From Rhodanobacter spathiphylli B39 (GTDB lineage Bacteria > Pseudomonadota > Gammaproteobacteria > Xanthomonadales > Rhodanobacteraceae): DNA of 64,000 nucleotides. The stretch is from the NCBI RefSeq assembly GCF_000264295.1, contig NZ_AJXT01000004.1:62001-126000 (forward strand), read 5' to 3'. Below are positions 14,140 to 21,698 of this stretch, piece after piece (the first letter of the stretch is position 1; every line of letters starts with the position of its first letter). Position numbers and translations under genes: made by a program. A model generated the notes under the pieces. The model was not told the origin of the DNA. It ran no database searches and saw only the letters and a program-made list of their open reading frames with translations.

Positions 14140-15054
14140 ATGCTTGCCTTCCTGCCTTCCGTGCTGCGCATCCCGCTGGCGATGCTGCTGCTCCTGCTGA
14201 ATATCCTGTTGCACGTGCTGCCGCTGTTCGCCCTTGCGCTGCTCAAGGTGGTCATTCCGCTTGGCTTCGTGCGGCGCCCGCTCTCGCGCGCGCTGGTGCT
14301 GATTGCGGAAAGCTGGATCGGCGTCAACAACGTTCTGTTCGGCGTGTTCACCCGCATCCGCTGGCAGGTCGAGGGGCTGGAAGGCCTGCACCACGACCGG
14401 AGCTACCTGGTGCTGAGCAACCACCAGAGCTGGGTCGACATTCCGGTGCTGCAGAAGGTGTTCAACCGCCGCATTCCGTTCATGCGCTTCTTCCTGAAGC
14501 AGGAACTGATCTGGGTGCCGTTGCTGGGGCAGGCATGGTGGGCGCTGGATTTCCCCTTCATGAAGCGCTATTCGCGGCAGACCCTGCTGCGGCATCCCGA
14601 ACTGCAGGGCAAGGATCGCGAGGCCACCCGCAAGGCCTGCGAGAAATTCCGCCACATGCCGGTGTCGGTGATGAACTTTGCCGAGGGCACGCGCTTCACG
14701 CCGGCCAAGCACGACGCGCAGTCGTCCCCGTACCGCTACCTGCTGCGGCCCAAGGCCGGCGGCGTGGCCTTCGTGCTCGACGCGATGGGCGAGGCGCTGC
14801 ACGCGATCGTCGACGTCACCATCGTCTACCCGGAAGGCCCGTGCACGATGATGGACCTGATCGCCGGACGCGTGCACGACATCCGCGTGCACGTGCGCGA
14901 GCGCACGATCGCTGCCGGCCTGATCGGCAGCTACGACGAGGACGCGGCCTTCCGTGGCCGGGTCAAGGCATGGATGAACGGCTTGTGGCGCGACAAGGAC
15001 GCCCAGGCTGCACGCATGCAACCGCCCACCGCGGGCGTGGGCAGAGGGGACTGA
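14140..15054 (+). CDS. Lysophospholipid acyltransferase (PlsC/YihG-like)
   Basis: This 304-residue membrane protein belongs to the PlsC-type glycerolipid acyltransferases. It has a hydrophobic N-terminus (about residues 5-45), the catalytic HX4D motif in NHQSWVD (H95, D100), FMKRYS, and the acceptor-site motif FAEGTRFTPAKH. The pattern fits the YihG/YihG-like branch that acylates lysophosphatidic acid or related lipids. It follows sufS by 75 bases and precedes the PanE-like gene by one base, so it is in the same transcription unit. The exact substrate cannot be read from the sequence. Confidence 0.85.
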   Translation: MLAFLPSVLRIPLAMLLLLLNILLHVLPLFALALLKVVIPLGFVRRPLSRALVLIAESWIGVNNVLFGVFTRIRWQVEGLEGLHHDRSYLVLSNHQSWVDIPVLQKVFNRRIPFMRFFLKQELIWVPLLGQAWWALDFPFMKRYSRQTLLRHPELQGKDREATRKACEKFRHMPVSVMNFAEGTRFTPAKHDAQSSPYRYLLRPKAGGVAFVLDAMGEALHAIVDVTIVYPEGPCTMMDLIAGRVHDIRVHVRERTIAAGLIGSYDEDAAFRGRVKAWMNGLWRDKDAQAARMQPPTAGVGRGD

Positions 15055-15055
15055 C

Positions 15056-15991
15056 ATGCGCATCCTGATCGTGGGCGCCGGCGCCACCGGCGGCTATTTC
15101 GGCGGACGCCTGCTGCAGCACGGACGCGACGTGACCTTCCTGGTTCGCGAAGCCCGCGCCCGGCAACTGGCGCAGTACGGCCTGGTGATCCGCAGCGCCA
15201 CCGGTGACGCCGAGCTGGCGGCACCGCCCACGCTGACGGCGGGCGAGCTGCGCGATCCGTTCGACCTGATCGTGCTCGGCTGCAAGGCGTACGGGCTGGA
15301 GCAGGCGATGACCGACATCGCCCCGGCGGTCGGGCCGCAGACGGCGATCCTGCCGCTGCTCAACGGCATGCGCCAACTGGACCTGCTGGACGCGAAATTC
15401 GGCGCCGGACACGTGCTGGGCGGCCAGTGCGTGATCTCCGCCACGCTCGACGCGCACGGCGCGGTGCAGCACCTCAACACGCTGCATGGACTCACCTTCG
15501 GCGAGCGCGACGGCAGCGCCTCGCCGCGGATGCAGGCCATCACCGCGGCCCTTGCCGATGCGGGATTCGACTCGCGCCCCAGCAGCAACGTGGTGCAGGA
15601 GATGTGGGACAAGTGGATCTTTCTCGCCACGCTGGCCGGCATTACCTGCCTGCTGCGCGGTGCGGTCGGCGAGATCGTCGCCGCTCCCGGCGGCCGCGCG
15701 GCGACGCTGGCCCTGCTGGACGAATGCCGCGCGGTGGCGGAGCGGGCAGGGCATGCGCCCGGCGAGCGCGTGCTGGAACGGGCCCGCGGCATCCTCACCG
15801 ATCCGGCATCGACACTGGCCGCCTCGATGCTGCGCGACCTGCAGCACGGCCATCCGATCGAGGCCGACCACGTGATCGGCGACATGCTGGCACGCGCCGA
15901 GCGCGCCGGCGGCGAGGCTTCGTTGCTGGCCGTCGTCTACGCGCATCTGAAGGTCTACGAAGCGGGGCGCAAGCCGGGCGCGTCCGGCTGA
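15056..15991 (+). CDS. Ketopantoate reductase family protein (PanE/ApbA-like)
   Basis: This 311-residue protein is an NADPH-dependent ketopantoate reductase-type enzyme. The Rossmann motif GAGATGGYFGG is at residues 7-17, LLNGMRQ lies in the cofactor/substrate cleft, and EMWDKWIFLATLAG with SMLRDLQHGHPIEADHV matches the C-terminal catalytic domain, including its Lys and Glu. True PanE makes pantoate for CoA; many paralogues have unknown 2-oxo-acid substrates. The start is one base after the previous stop. Its co-transcription with suf genes hints at a CoA or redox link, which is inference. Confidence 0.83.
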   Translation: MRILIVGAGATGGYFGGRLLQHGRDVTFLVREARARQLAQYGLVIRSATGDAELAAPPTLTAGELRDPFDLIVLGCKAYGLEQAMTDIAPAVGPQTAILPLLNGMRQLDLLDAKFGAGHVLGGQCVISATLDAHGAVQHLNTLHGLTFGERDGSASPRMQAITAALADAGFDSRPSSNVVQEMWDKWIFLATLAGITCLLRGAVGEIVAAPGGRAATLALLDECRAVAERAGHAPGERVLERARGILTDPASTLAASMLRDLQHGHPIEADHVIGDMLARAERAGGEASLLAVVYAHLKVYEAGRKPGASG

Positions 15992-16036
15992 GCGGCAGGC
16001 TGCTCCAGATCATGGTGGAAACGCCGGGCCACGCAC

Positions 16037-16042
16037 TATGAT
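16037..16042 (+). promoter_or_regulatory. -10-like element seven bases before a GNAT start
   Basis: TATGAT ends 7 bases before the ATG of the next gene, the same geometry as at tgt. It lies in the 57-base gap after the PanE-like gene. There is no visible Shine-Dalgarno site, so a leaderless secondary transcript is possible. No clear -35 is present. Confidence 0.28.
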
Positions 16043-16048
16043 TCGTGC

Positions 16049-16597
16049 ATGACCGAACAGACGTCTCCCGTTTTCCGCCTGGCATCGAGTGCCGATGTCG
16101 ACACCATCGTGGCCCTGGTCGAATCGGCCTATCGCGGCGAGTCCGGCCTGCGCGGCTGGACCACCGAATCGCACCTGCTCGACGGCCGGCGCACCGATGC
16201 AGCCGACGTCGCTGCGTTGATCGGACGCCCCGACAGCCGCATCCTGCTCGCCGAATGCGATGGCCGGACCAAGGCCAGCTGCCACATCGAGCGCCAGGGC
16301 GACGCCGGCTATTTCGGCATGTTCGCGGTCGACCCGAGCGGACAGGGCAGCGGCCTGGGCAAGCAGGTGCTGGCCGAGGCCGAGCGGATCGCGCGCGAGG
16401 AGTGGCGCTGCCGTGCGATGCGCATGACGGTGATCGTGCAGCGCGAGGAGCTGATCGCCTGGTACGGCCGTCGCGGTTACCGCCGCACCGGCGAATACCA
16501 GCCGTTCCCCTATGGCGACGAGCGCTTCGGCATTCCCCGTCGCGACGACTTGCGCTTCGAAGTGCTGCGCAAGGACTTCGACGAGGTGGCGGCATGA
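16049..16597 (+). CDS. GNAT family N-acetyltransferase
   Basis: This 182-residue protein has the GNAT core: RLASSADVDTIVALVESAYRG at the N-terminus (given in part, RLASSADVD), the acetyl-CoA binding segment FAVDPSGQGSGLGKQVL with a Q/RxxGxG/A-type loop, and LIAWYGRRGYRRTGE. The acceptor is unknown. Its stop overlaps the start of the Rieske gene (ATGA), so the two are coupled at the end of the suf transcription unit. Confidence 0.82.
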   Translation: MTEQTSPVFRLASSADVDTIVALVESAYRGESGLRGWTTESHLLDGRRTDAADVAALIGRPDSRILLAECDGRTKASCHIERQGDAGYFGMFAVDPSGQGSGLGKQVLAEAERIAREEWRCRAMRMTVIVQREELIAWYGRRGYRRTGEYQPFPYGDERFGIPRRDDLRFEVLRKDFDEVAA

Positions 16598-16908
16598 ATG
16601 GCTGGGTGAAAGTCGGCACCCGCAGCGACTTCCTGCCGGGCGAATACAAGGTGGTATGGGACGGCGACACGCCGATCGCGGTGTACAACATCGACGGCGC
16701 ACTGTACGCGGTCGAGGACACCTGCACCCACGACGGTGGCGACCTGGCTGGCGGCGAAGTGTTCGGCTTCGAAGTGGAATGTCCGCGCCACGGTGCCCGC
16801 TTCGACCTGCGCACCGGCGCGGTGACCAAACCACCGGCGTACGAGCCGATCGCCAGCTTCCCCGTGCGCGAGGAAGACGGCGCGATCTGGACCCGCGACG
16901 ACCGCTGA
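16594..16908 (+). CDS. Rieske-type [2Fe-2S] ferredoxin
   Basis: This 104-residue soluble protein has both halves of the Rieske motif: C44-T-H46 in CTHDGG and C63-P-R-H66 in CPRHGARF, with the usual 16-residue spacing. There is no membrane anchor or signal peptide, so it is a cytoplasmic ferredoxin of the NdoA/BphF type rather than a bc1 subunit. No oxygenase or reductase is next to it. Its position at the end of the suf operon suggests a role in Fe-S assembly or electron delivery for it. Confidence 0.9.
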   Translation: MNGWVKVGTRSDFLPGEYKVVWDGDTPIAVYNIDGALYAVEDTCTHDGGDLAGGEVFGFEVECPRHGARFDLRTGAVTKPPAYEPIASFPVREEDGAIWTRDDR

Positions 16909-17082
16909 TCCGCTGGCCTTCGCTGCCCCCCGCGTGGCGACTGCCCGGGGCATGCGATCACGGCCCGGCATCTTCTTCCGCGCCACCGGACAAGCTGGTC
17001 CAAGCCTTTCGCAAGCCAGTTGTTGCATAGTCACGCAGGTTCGGACGCGACATCGCGCTTCGGCCTTCACGTCGCGACATGC

Positions 17083-17088
17083 AGGGAG
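17083..17088 (+). promoter_or_regulatory. Shine-Dalgarno site deciding the GTG start
   Basis: AGGGAG ends 5 bases before GTG at 17094. An upstream ATG at 17079 is in frame but has no ribosome site and would put this purine block inside the coding region. The GTG is therefore preferred. Confidence 0.65.
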
Positions 17089-17093
17089 ATCCG

Positions 17094-17759
17094 GTGCACA
17101 TCATCCTGGTGGAAGACGATCCCCAACTGGGCGCGGCGATCCAGCGCGCCCTGGAGCGCCTGGCCTACACGGTCAGCTGGCTGCGCAACGGTCGCGAGGC
17201 CCTGATTGCGCTGCGCGACGAAACGGCGGACCTGGTGCTGCTCGATCTCGGGTTGCCCGGCATGGACGGCCTGGACGTGCTGGTGGAGACGCGCCGTGCG
17301 CACGTGAGCACGCCGATGATCGTGATGACGGCCCGCGACGGCCTGCAGGCCCGCGTGCACGGGCTGGATGCGGGGGCGGACGACTATCTGATCAAGCCGT
17401 TCCATCTGGACGAGCTGTGCGCGAGGATCCGCTCATTGAGCCGGCGCGCGCAGGGGCTGGCGGTCAACCGCATCGAGATCGGAGCGCTGGCGCTCGACCT
17501 GGGCACGTCGCAGGTGACATTTCGGGGTGAGCTTGTCGAGCTGACTCGCCGCGAATTTGCCCTGCTGCAGATCCTGATGGAGCGCGCCGGCAAGCTGGTG
17601 CGCCGCGAAAGCCTGGTCAACTCGCTGTATGGCCTGGACAACGTGGTGGGCGACAACGCGCTGGAGGTGCTGGTGCATACGTTGCGCAAGAAGCTCAGCT
17701 ACGACACCGTCCGCACGGTGCGCGGATTCGGCTACATGATCCCGCGGGAGGTCGAATGA
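17094..17759 (+). CDS. OmpR-family response regulator
   Basis: This 221-residue regulator has an N-terminal receiver with acidic pocket EDD (residues 7-9), phospho-acceptor D51 in LLDLGLPGMDG, and K101 in DYLIKPF. The C-terminal winged helix contains LTRREFALLQIL and VLVHTLRKKL...VRGFGYM. It is of the QseB/PmrA type. The GTG start is backed by a strong ribosome site. Its stop overlaps the start of the kinase (ATGA). The regulon is unknown; a downstream glycosyltransferase or the divergent efflux genes are possible targets. Confidence 0.92.
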   Translation: MHIILVEDDPQLGAAIQRALERLAYTVSWLRNGREALIALRDETADLVLLDLGLPGMDGLDVLVETRRAHVSTPMIVMTARDGLQARVHGLDAGADDYLIKPFHLDELCARIRSLSRRAQGLAVNRIEIGALALDLGTSQVTFRGELVELTRREFALLQILMERAGKLVRRESLVNSLYGLDNVVGDNALEVLVHTLRKKLSYDTVRTVRGFGYMIPREVE

Positions 17760-19150
17760 TCCGGTCGAGCCTGCGTGGCCGGCTGCGCTGGCTGATCATC
17801 CTGGTGATGGTCGCCGTACTGTTGCCGCTGGCGGTGCTCAGCTTCCAGCGCACCATGCAGGAGGTCAACGAACTTTCCGACGGCCGGCTGGCGCAATCGG
17901 CCCGCACGCTGCAGGTTCTCATCGGGGAGGAGGGCGCCGAAGCGCTTGACGGTGGCGATCAGGACGACAAGCTGATGCCGATCGAGGTGCCCGAGGCGCC
18001 GACCGTGCAGCGACACCGGTATTCGTTCGAATCCGAAGTCGGCTTTCAGGTGTTCGACACTTCCGGCAGATCGATCATGGCTACCGCGAATCTCGCCGCG
18101 TTGCCTCCTCCCGGCGCCGGGGACGCAAATTTCCGGGACATCGATGCCGGCGGCTATCGCTGGCGCCTGTTCACCCTCCGGGACGAAACGCATGGCGTGG
18201 TGATCCGCACCGGCGAACGCTACGACAGCCGTCACGACATCCTGCGTGCGTTGTGGTTCGACCATGCCCTCTCCCTGCTGATCGGCCTGCCGCTGCTGGG
18301 GTTGCTGGTGGGCTGGGCGGTCAAGCGCGGGCTGCGACCGCTGGAGTCGTTGACCGACGCGCTGGGCTCGCGTGCGCTGGGCAGCCGCGAGCCGATCGTG
18401 CTGGAACAGGCGCCGCTGGAATTGCAGCCCGTGCTCGACGCATTGAACGGACAGTTGCAGCGCCTCGCCGATGCACTGGAACGCGAGCACCGCTTCAGCG
18501 CCGATGTCGCGCACGAGCTGCGCACGCCGCTGGCCTCGATCATGCTGAACATCGAGAGCGCCACGGCCACCGGTGATCCCGACGAGGCCGCCACCAGCCT
18601 GGCCGGCGCAAGACACAACGTGGCCGCGCTGGCCAGGCGCGTCGAACAGTTGCTGGTGCTGGCCCGGCTGGAGTCCGGCGCGGCGCTGGAACAGCGCCGG
18701 TCGATCGACCTTGTCGGCGTCGCCATCGACGTGATCGAGGAGCTGACGCCGGTGATTGCCGAGTGCGGCGCGGAACTGGGTTTCATCCATGACAGCCAGG
18801 CGGCGTGGGTGCTCGGCCACGAGGCGGCGCTTGGGGCACTGCTGCGCAATCTCATCGAGAACGCCATGCGCCATGTGCCGGTCGGCGGCCAGGTACAGCT
18901 GTCGCTGTCGCAGGACGCCCGGTTCACCACCATCGAGGTGGCCGACGACGGGCCGGGCATCCCTCTGGAACGGCGTGCCGCCGTATTCGCCCGTTTCCAT
19001 CGCGAAGCCACCGGCCGCGGCGAGGGCTACGGCCTGGGATTGTCGATCGTGCAACGGGCGGCCGAGCTGCATGGCGCCAGCATCGACCTGCTCGATTCGC
19101 CGTTCGGCCGCGGACTGCGGGTGAAGGTGAGCATCCCGCGCAGCAGCTGA
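17756..19150 (+). CDS. Sensor histidine kinase
   Basis: This 464-residue kinase pairs with the preceding regulator. It has an N-terminal membrane helix (about 11-30), a periplasmic domain of about 135 residues, a second helix (about 169-188), a short HAMP-like region, the phospho-acceptor H253 in HELRTPLA, and the ATPase domain with NLIENAMRH, DDGPGIP and GYGLGLSIV. The architecture is that of QseC/PmrB kinases. The periplasmic part has no clear ligand motif. Confidence 0.92.
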   Translation: MIRSSLRGRLRWLIILVMVAVLLPLAVLSFQRTMQEVNELSDGRLAQSARTLQVLIGEEGAEALDGGDQDDKLMPIEVPEAPTVQRHRYSFESEVGFQVFDTSGRSIMATANLAALPPPGAGDANFRDIDAGGYRWRLFTLRDETHGVVIRTGERYDSRHDILRALWFDHALSLLIGLPLLGLLVGWAVKRGLRPLESLTDALGSRALGSREPIVLEQAPLELQPVLDALNGQLQRLADALEREHRFSADVAHELRTPLASIMLNIESATATGDPDEAATSLAGARHNVAALARRVEQLLVLARLESGAALEQRRSIDLVGVAIDVIEELTPVIAECGAELGFIHDSQAAWVLGHEAALGALLRNLIENAMRHVPVGGQVQLSLSQDARFTTIEVADDGPGIPLERRAAVFARFHREATGRGEGYGLGLSIVQRAAELHGASIDLLDSPFGRGLRVKVSIPRSS

Positions 19151-19449
19151 CCCGCTGGACGAGCTCGTCCAGCGGATGTTCCCCGTTCCCGCGGCGAGCA
19201 GGCCCGCCGGATCGAAGCGCGGCGTGATCGACGATGATCCTGCCGGGTGCCGCGTTGGGCCCTGTCAGGCCCTGGCCGGGAGGGCCAGGCATGGTCGGAG
19301 CCTGTTCGGCGAAGCTGTCTGTTTCCGCACGACGTGACACGGTGGTCGCGGCGCCCACTTCCTGCCGGCGTGTGCCCGGCGTGTGCCGGTTAACCCGATA
19401 CTCACGAGCCGATAAGCGTGCTGAAAGCGACGCGCTTCATGCTGCTGCC
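19151..19449 (+). other. Gap with a perfect palindrome, no gene seen
   Basis: This 299-base region has no convincing reading frame. It starts with a 22-base perfect palindrome at 19153-19174 (CGCTGGACGAG and its complement), three bases after the kinase stop. No T run follows it, so it may stop transcription weakly, stabilise the mRNA 3' end or bind a protein. The rest is GC-rich, with no clear promoter for the next gene. Confidence 0.5.
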
Positions 19450-20619
19450 ATGACCGTTCCCGATACCGTCCGTTCCCTCGTTGCCACGCCGCTGCCGGCT
19501 GCCGACTCCACCAAACCACCCGTGTCATGGGATGCGCGGGGACGGGCGTGGGCGGCCTCGATCCTGCGCCGCAGGTTTCGTCGGGTCGGCCGCGCCTTGT
19601 GCGCGCCCGGCGGCTTGCCGCCAACCGGCATCCACCGGGTGCTGGTGTGCCGGCCAAACCATCGGCTTGGCAACAGCGTGCTGATCAGTCCGCTGATCGC
19701 GGAAATCGAGGCGCTCTATCCCGGTGCTGAAATCGACATCCTGGGCAGCTACGCCAGCGAATGCCTGTATGCCCACCGATTCAGCGTCCGCACGGTGTTC
19801 GCGCTGCCGGCCAAGATCGCCCGTCATCCGTGGTTGTCGGCAGGCGTGCTGCGTGCACTGCGACGATGCCGGTACGATCTCGCGATCGATGCCTGCAACG
19901 GATCGCAGTCCGGCCGCATCGCGCTGGCTCTGGCGCAGGCCCGCTACAAGCTGGGATTTCCCGACCCGACCTTGAATCCCGCATCGGCGTGGCATGCGCT
20001 GAGCTGGCCCGATCACCTGGCGCATCGCGGCGTGTTCCTGCTGCGGCAGGCCTGTGCCCGGGCGCCGCGGCCGGACTATCCGCCACTCAATCTCGACCTG
20101 GCGCCCGATGAAAAGCGTGCGGCGGCCCGGGTCATGGCCAGGCTGTGCGATGGCTCGCGCGCACGCGGCGGGGCAACGGTGGCGATCTTCCCCAACGCGA
20201 CCGGCGCCAAGTGCTATGGCGAGGACTGGTGGCAAAGTTTCGTGGATACCTTCGAGTCGCTGTGCCCAAAGATCAGGCTGGTGGATCTGCTGGCAGCGCA
20301 CGGGCGCTCGCAACTGGGTTCGCGGCTGACGCCGTTCTATTCGCAGAACCTGCGCCGGCTGGCCGCGATGACGGCCTGCATGGATGGCGTCATCAGCGCC
20401 GACTGCGGCGTCATGCACCTGGCTGCCGCCAGTGGAACACCCACGCTGGGCCTGTTCTCGGTCACCGACCCGGCCAAGTACGCACCCTACGGTGGCGCCA
20501 GTGCTGCGCTGGACACGCGCGGGATGGATGCGGTGGCCGCCGCAACGGCGGCCGCGCAGTGGTGCAGCCGTCTGTTGCCGCGACAGGGTTCGGAGTCACT
20601 TCCCGCCTGCGGAAAGTGA
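19450..20619 (+). CDS. Glycosyltransferase family 9 (heptosyltransferase-like)
   Basis: This 389-residue protein matches ADP-heptose:LPS heptosyltransferases: VLVCRPNHRLGNSVLISPLI near residue 60 (given in full only as RPNHRLGN), YDLAIDACNG, and the sugar-nucleotide site GVISADCGVMHLAAASGTPTLGLF. It would act on the cytoplasmic side in LPS core or glycan assembly. The long N-terminal extension of about 55 residues is unusual. The ATG at 19450 is chosen because upstream sequence is not protein-like; no good ribosome site is seen. The last residues SLPACGK and the stop come from a REP-like palindrome. Confidence 0.8.
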   Translation: MTVPDTVRSLVATPLPAADSTKPPVSWDARGRAWAASILRRRFRRVGRALCAPGGLPPTGIHRVLVCRPNHRLGNSVLISPLIAEIEALYPGAEIDILGSYASECLYAHRFSVRTVFALPAKIARHPWLSAGVLRALRRCRYDLAIDACNGSQSGRIALALAQARYKLGFPDPTLNPASAWHALSWPDHLAHRGVFLLRQACARAPRPDYPPLNLDLAPDEKRAAARVMARLCDGSRARGGATVAIFPNATGAKCYGEDWWQSFVDTFESLCPKIRLVDLLAAHGRSQLGSRLTPFYSQNLRRLAAMTACMDGVISADCGVMHLAAASGTPTLGLFSVTDPAKYAPYGGASAALDTRGMDAVAAATAAAQWCSRLLPRQGSESLPACGK

Positions 20620-20623
20620 CGCC
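20593..20623. repeat. REP-like palindrome at the 3' end of the glycosyltransferase
   Basis: GTCACTTCC at 20595-20603 faces GGAAAGTGAC at 20611-20620 with one bulge and a CGCCTGC centre. This is the same design as the element ending tgt (TTTCCGCAGGCGAAAAGTGA). In both, the host gene stops at the TGA inside AAAGTGAC. It also lies in the 25-base gap to the convergent beta-propeller gene. Confidence 0.6.
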
Positions 20624-20644
20624 CACCCTTCGCGTATCCGGCGA

Positions 20645-21670
20645 TCAGTGCTGCCCGACCACCAGGACGCCGAAGCTGTCCGGCACCATCGCGTGCCGGC
20701 CATTCGGCTGCAGCGTGCTGCCGAAGCGCGCGGCGGACAGGTAGAGCCGGTGCAGCTTCGGGTCCAGCGCCAGCGTGCGTGCGCTGGTCCGGGTGGGGAT
20801 GGTCGCCGCGACGCTGAAGTGATCCGCATCGTCTTCGTGCACGGCGGTGATCGTGCCGCTTTCGCCGTTGGCGCTGTAGATCATCGACTGCGCGGCGTCG
20901 AACACCACGGCATCCGGGCCGTCGCCGATCGGCACGATCGCGACCAGGTGACCGTCGAGCGCATCGGTGATGGCCATCTTCCGGTTGTCGCACACCGAGA
21001 ACAGGCGATGGCGGCTGACGTCGATGGCCAGGCCGCTGGGTGATTCGCACGGCGACAGCTGCCACACATGCAGCAACTTGCTGCTGGCGGTATCGATCTG
21101 CACCAGTTCGGACCGGTCCTCGATGTTCGCGTAGACGTGGCCTGCGCCATCGGAAACGGCGAACTCGGGTTTGCCGGGCAAGCCGATCGTGGCGACTACG
21201 GCGCCCTTCGCCGGATCGATCACGCTGGCCGTGCGGCTCCTGCCGTTGAAGGTCAGCACATGGTGCGAGGGTGGGTCGTAGACGATGGCGTCGGGGTTCT
21301 CGCCGGTGCCGCTGATGGTCGCCAGCGTCCTGAAACTGCCCAGGTCGAATTCGGTCACCGACGCGTCCCTGCCATTGCTGGTGAAGCCGCGCTGCAAATC
21401 GTCGGCGATCGCGATGCCATGCACGCCGGCTGTACCGGCAATCGTGCCGATCTGCTTCTGTTGGTCGACATCGATCACCAGCACGCGATCGCCGCGGCTG
21501 ACGAACAGGTGCCGGTGCGGCGCGTCGAAACTGAGGTAGTCCCAACCGCCCGGGCCACCCAGCGACAGGGTCGACAGCAGCCGCGGCGCAGCTGACGGCG
21601 AGGCGGCGTGGCCGGCCGCCGGAATGGCCAACAGCAAGGCGGGCAGGAGGGAGTGAAGCAGCTTTTGCAT
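20645..21670 (-). CDS. Periplasmic YncE-like beta-propeller protein
   Basis: This 341-residue protein begins with a signal peptide (about residues 1-23, ending PAAGHAA) and continues as repeated beta-propeller blades of the YVTN/YncE type, for example VIDVDQQKQIGTI, VYDPPSHHVLTFNG and GLAIDVSRHRLFSV. It should be a soluble periplasmic, possibly DNA-, metal- or ligand-binding protein. ATG at 21670 is chosen over the GTG at 21679. It is the last of five genes and lies 28 bases after the RND pump, so it may be an accessory of that pump. No catalytic motif is seen. Confidence 0.82.
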   Translation of the reverse strand: MQKLLHSLLPALLLAIPAAGHAASPSAAPRLLSTLSLGGPGGWDYLSFDAPHRHLFVSRGDRVLVIDVDQQKQIGTIAGTAGVHGIAIADDLQRGFTSNGRDASVTEFDLGSFRTLATISGTGENPDAIVYDPPSHHVLTFNGRSRTASVIDPAKGAVVATIGLPGKPEFAVSDGAGHVYANIEDRSELVQIDTASSKLLHVWQLSPCESPSGLAIDVSRHRLFSVCDNRKMAITDALDGHLVAIVPIGDGPDAVVFDAAQSMIYSANGESGTITAVHEDDADHFSVAATIPTRTSARTLALDPKLHRLYLSAARFGSTLQPNGRHAMVPDSFGVLVVGQH

Positions 21671-21698
21671 GGCGGTCACCTTGGGTGGGGAGCGGGAA

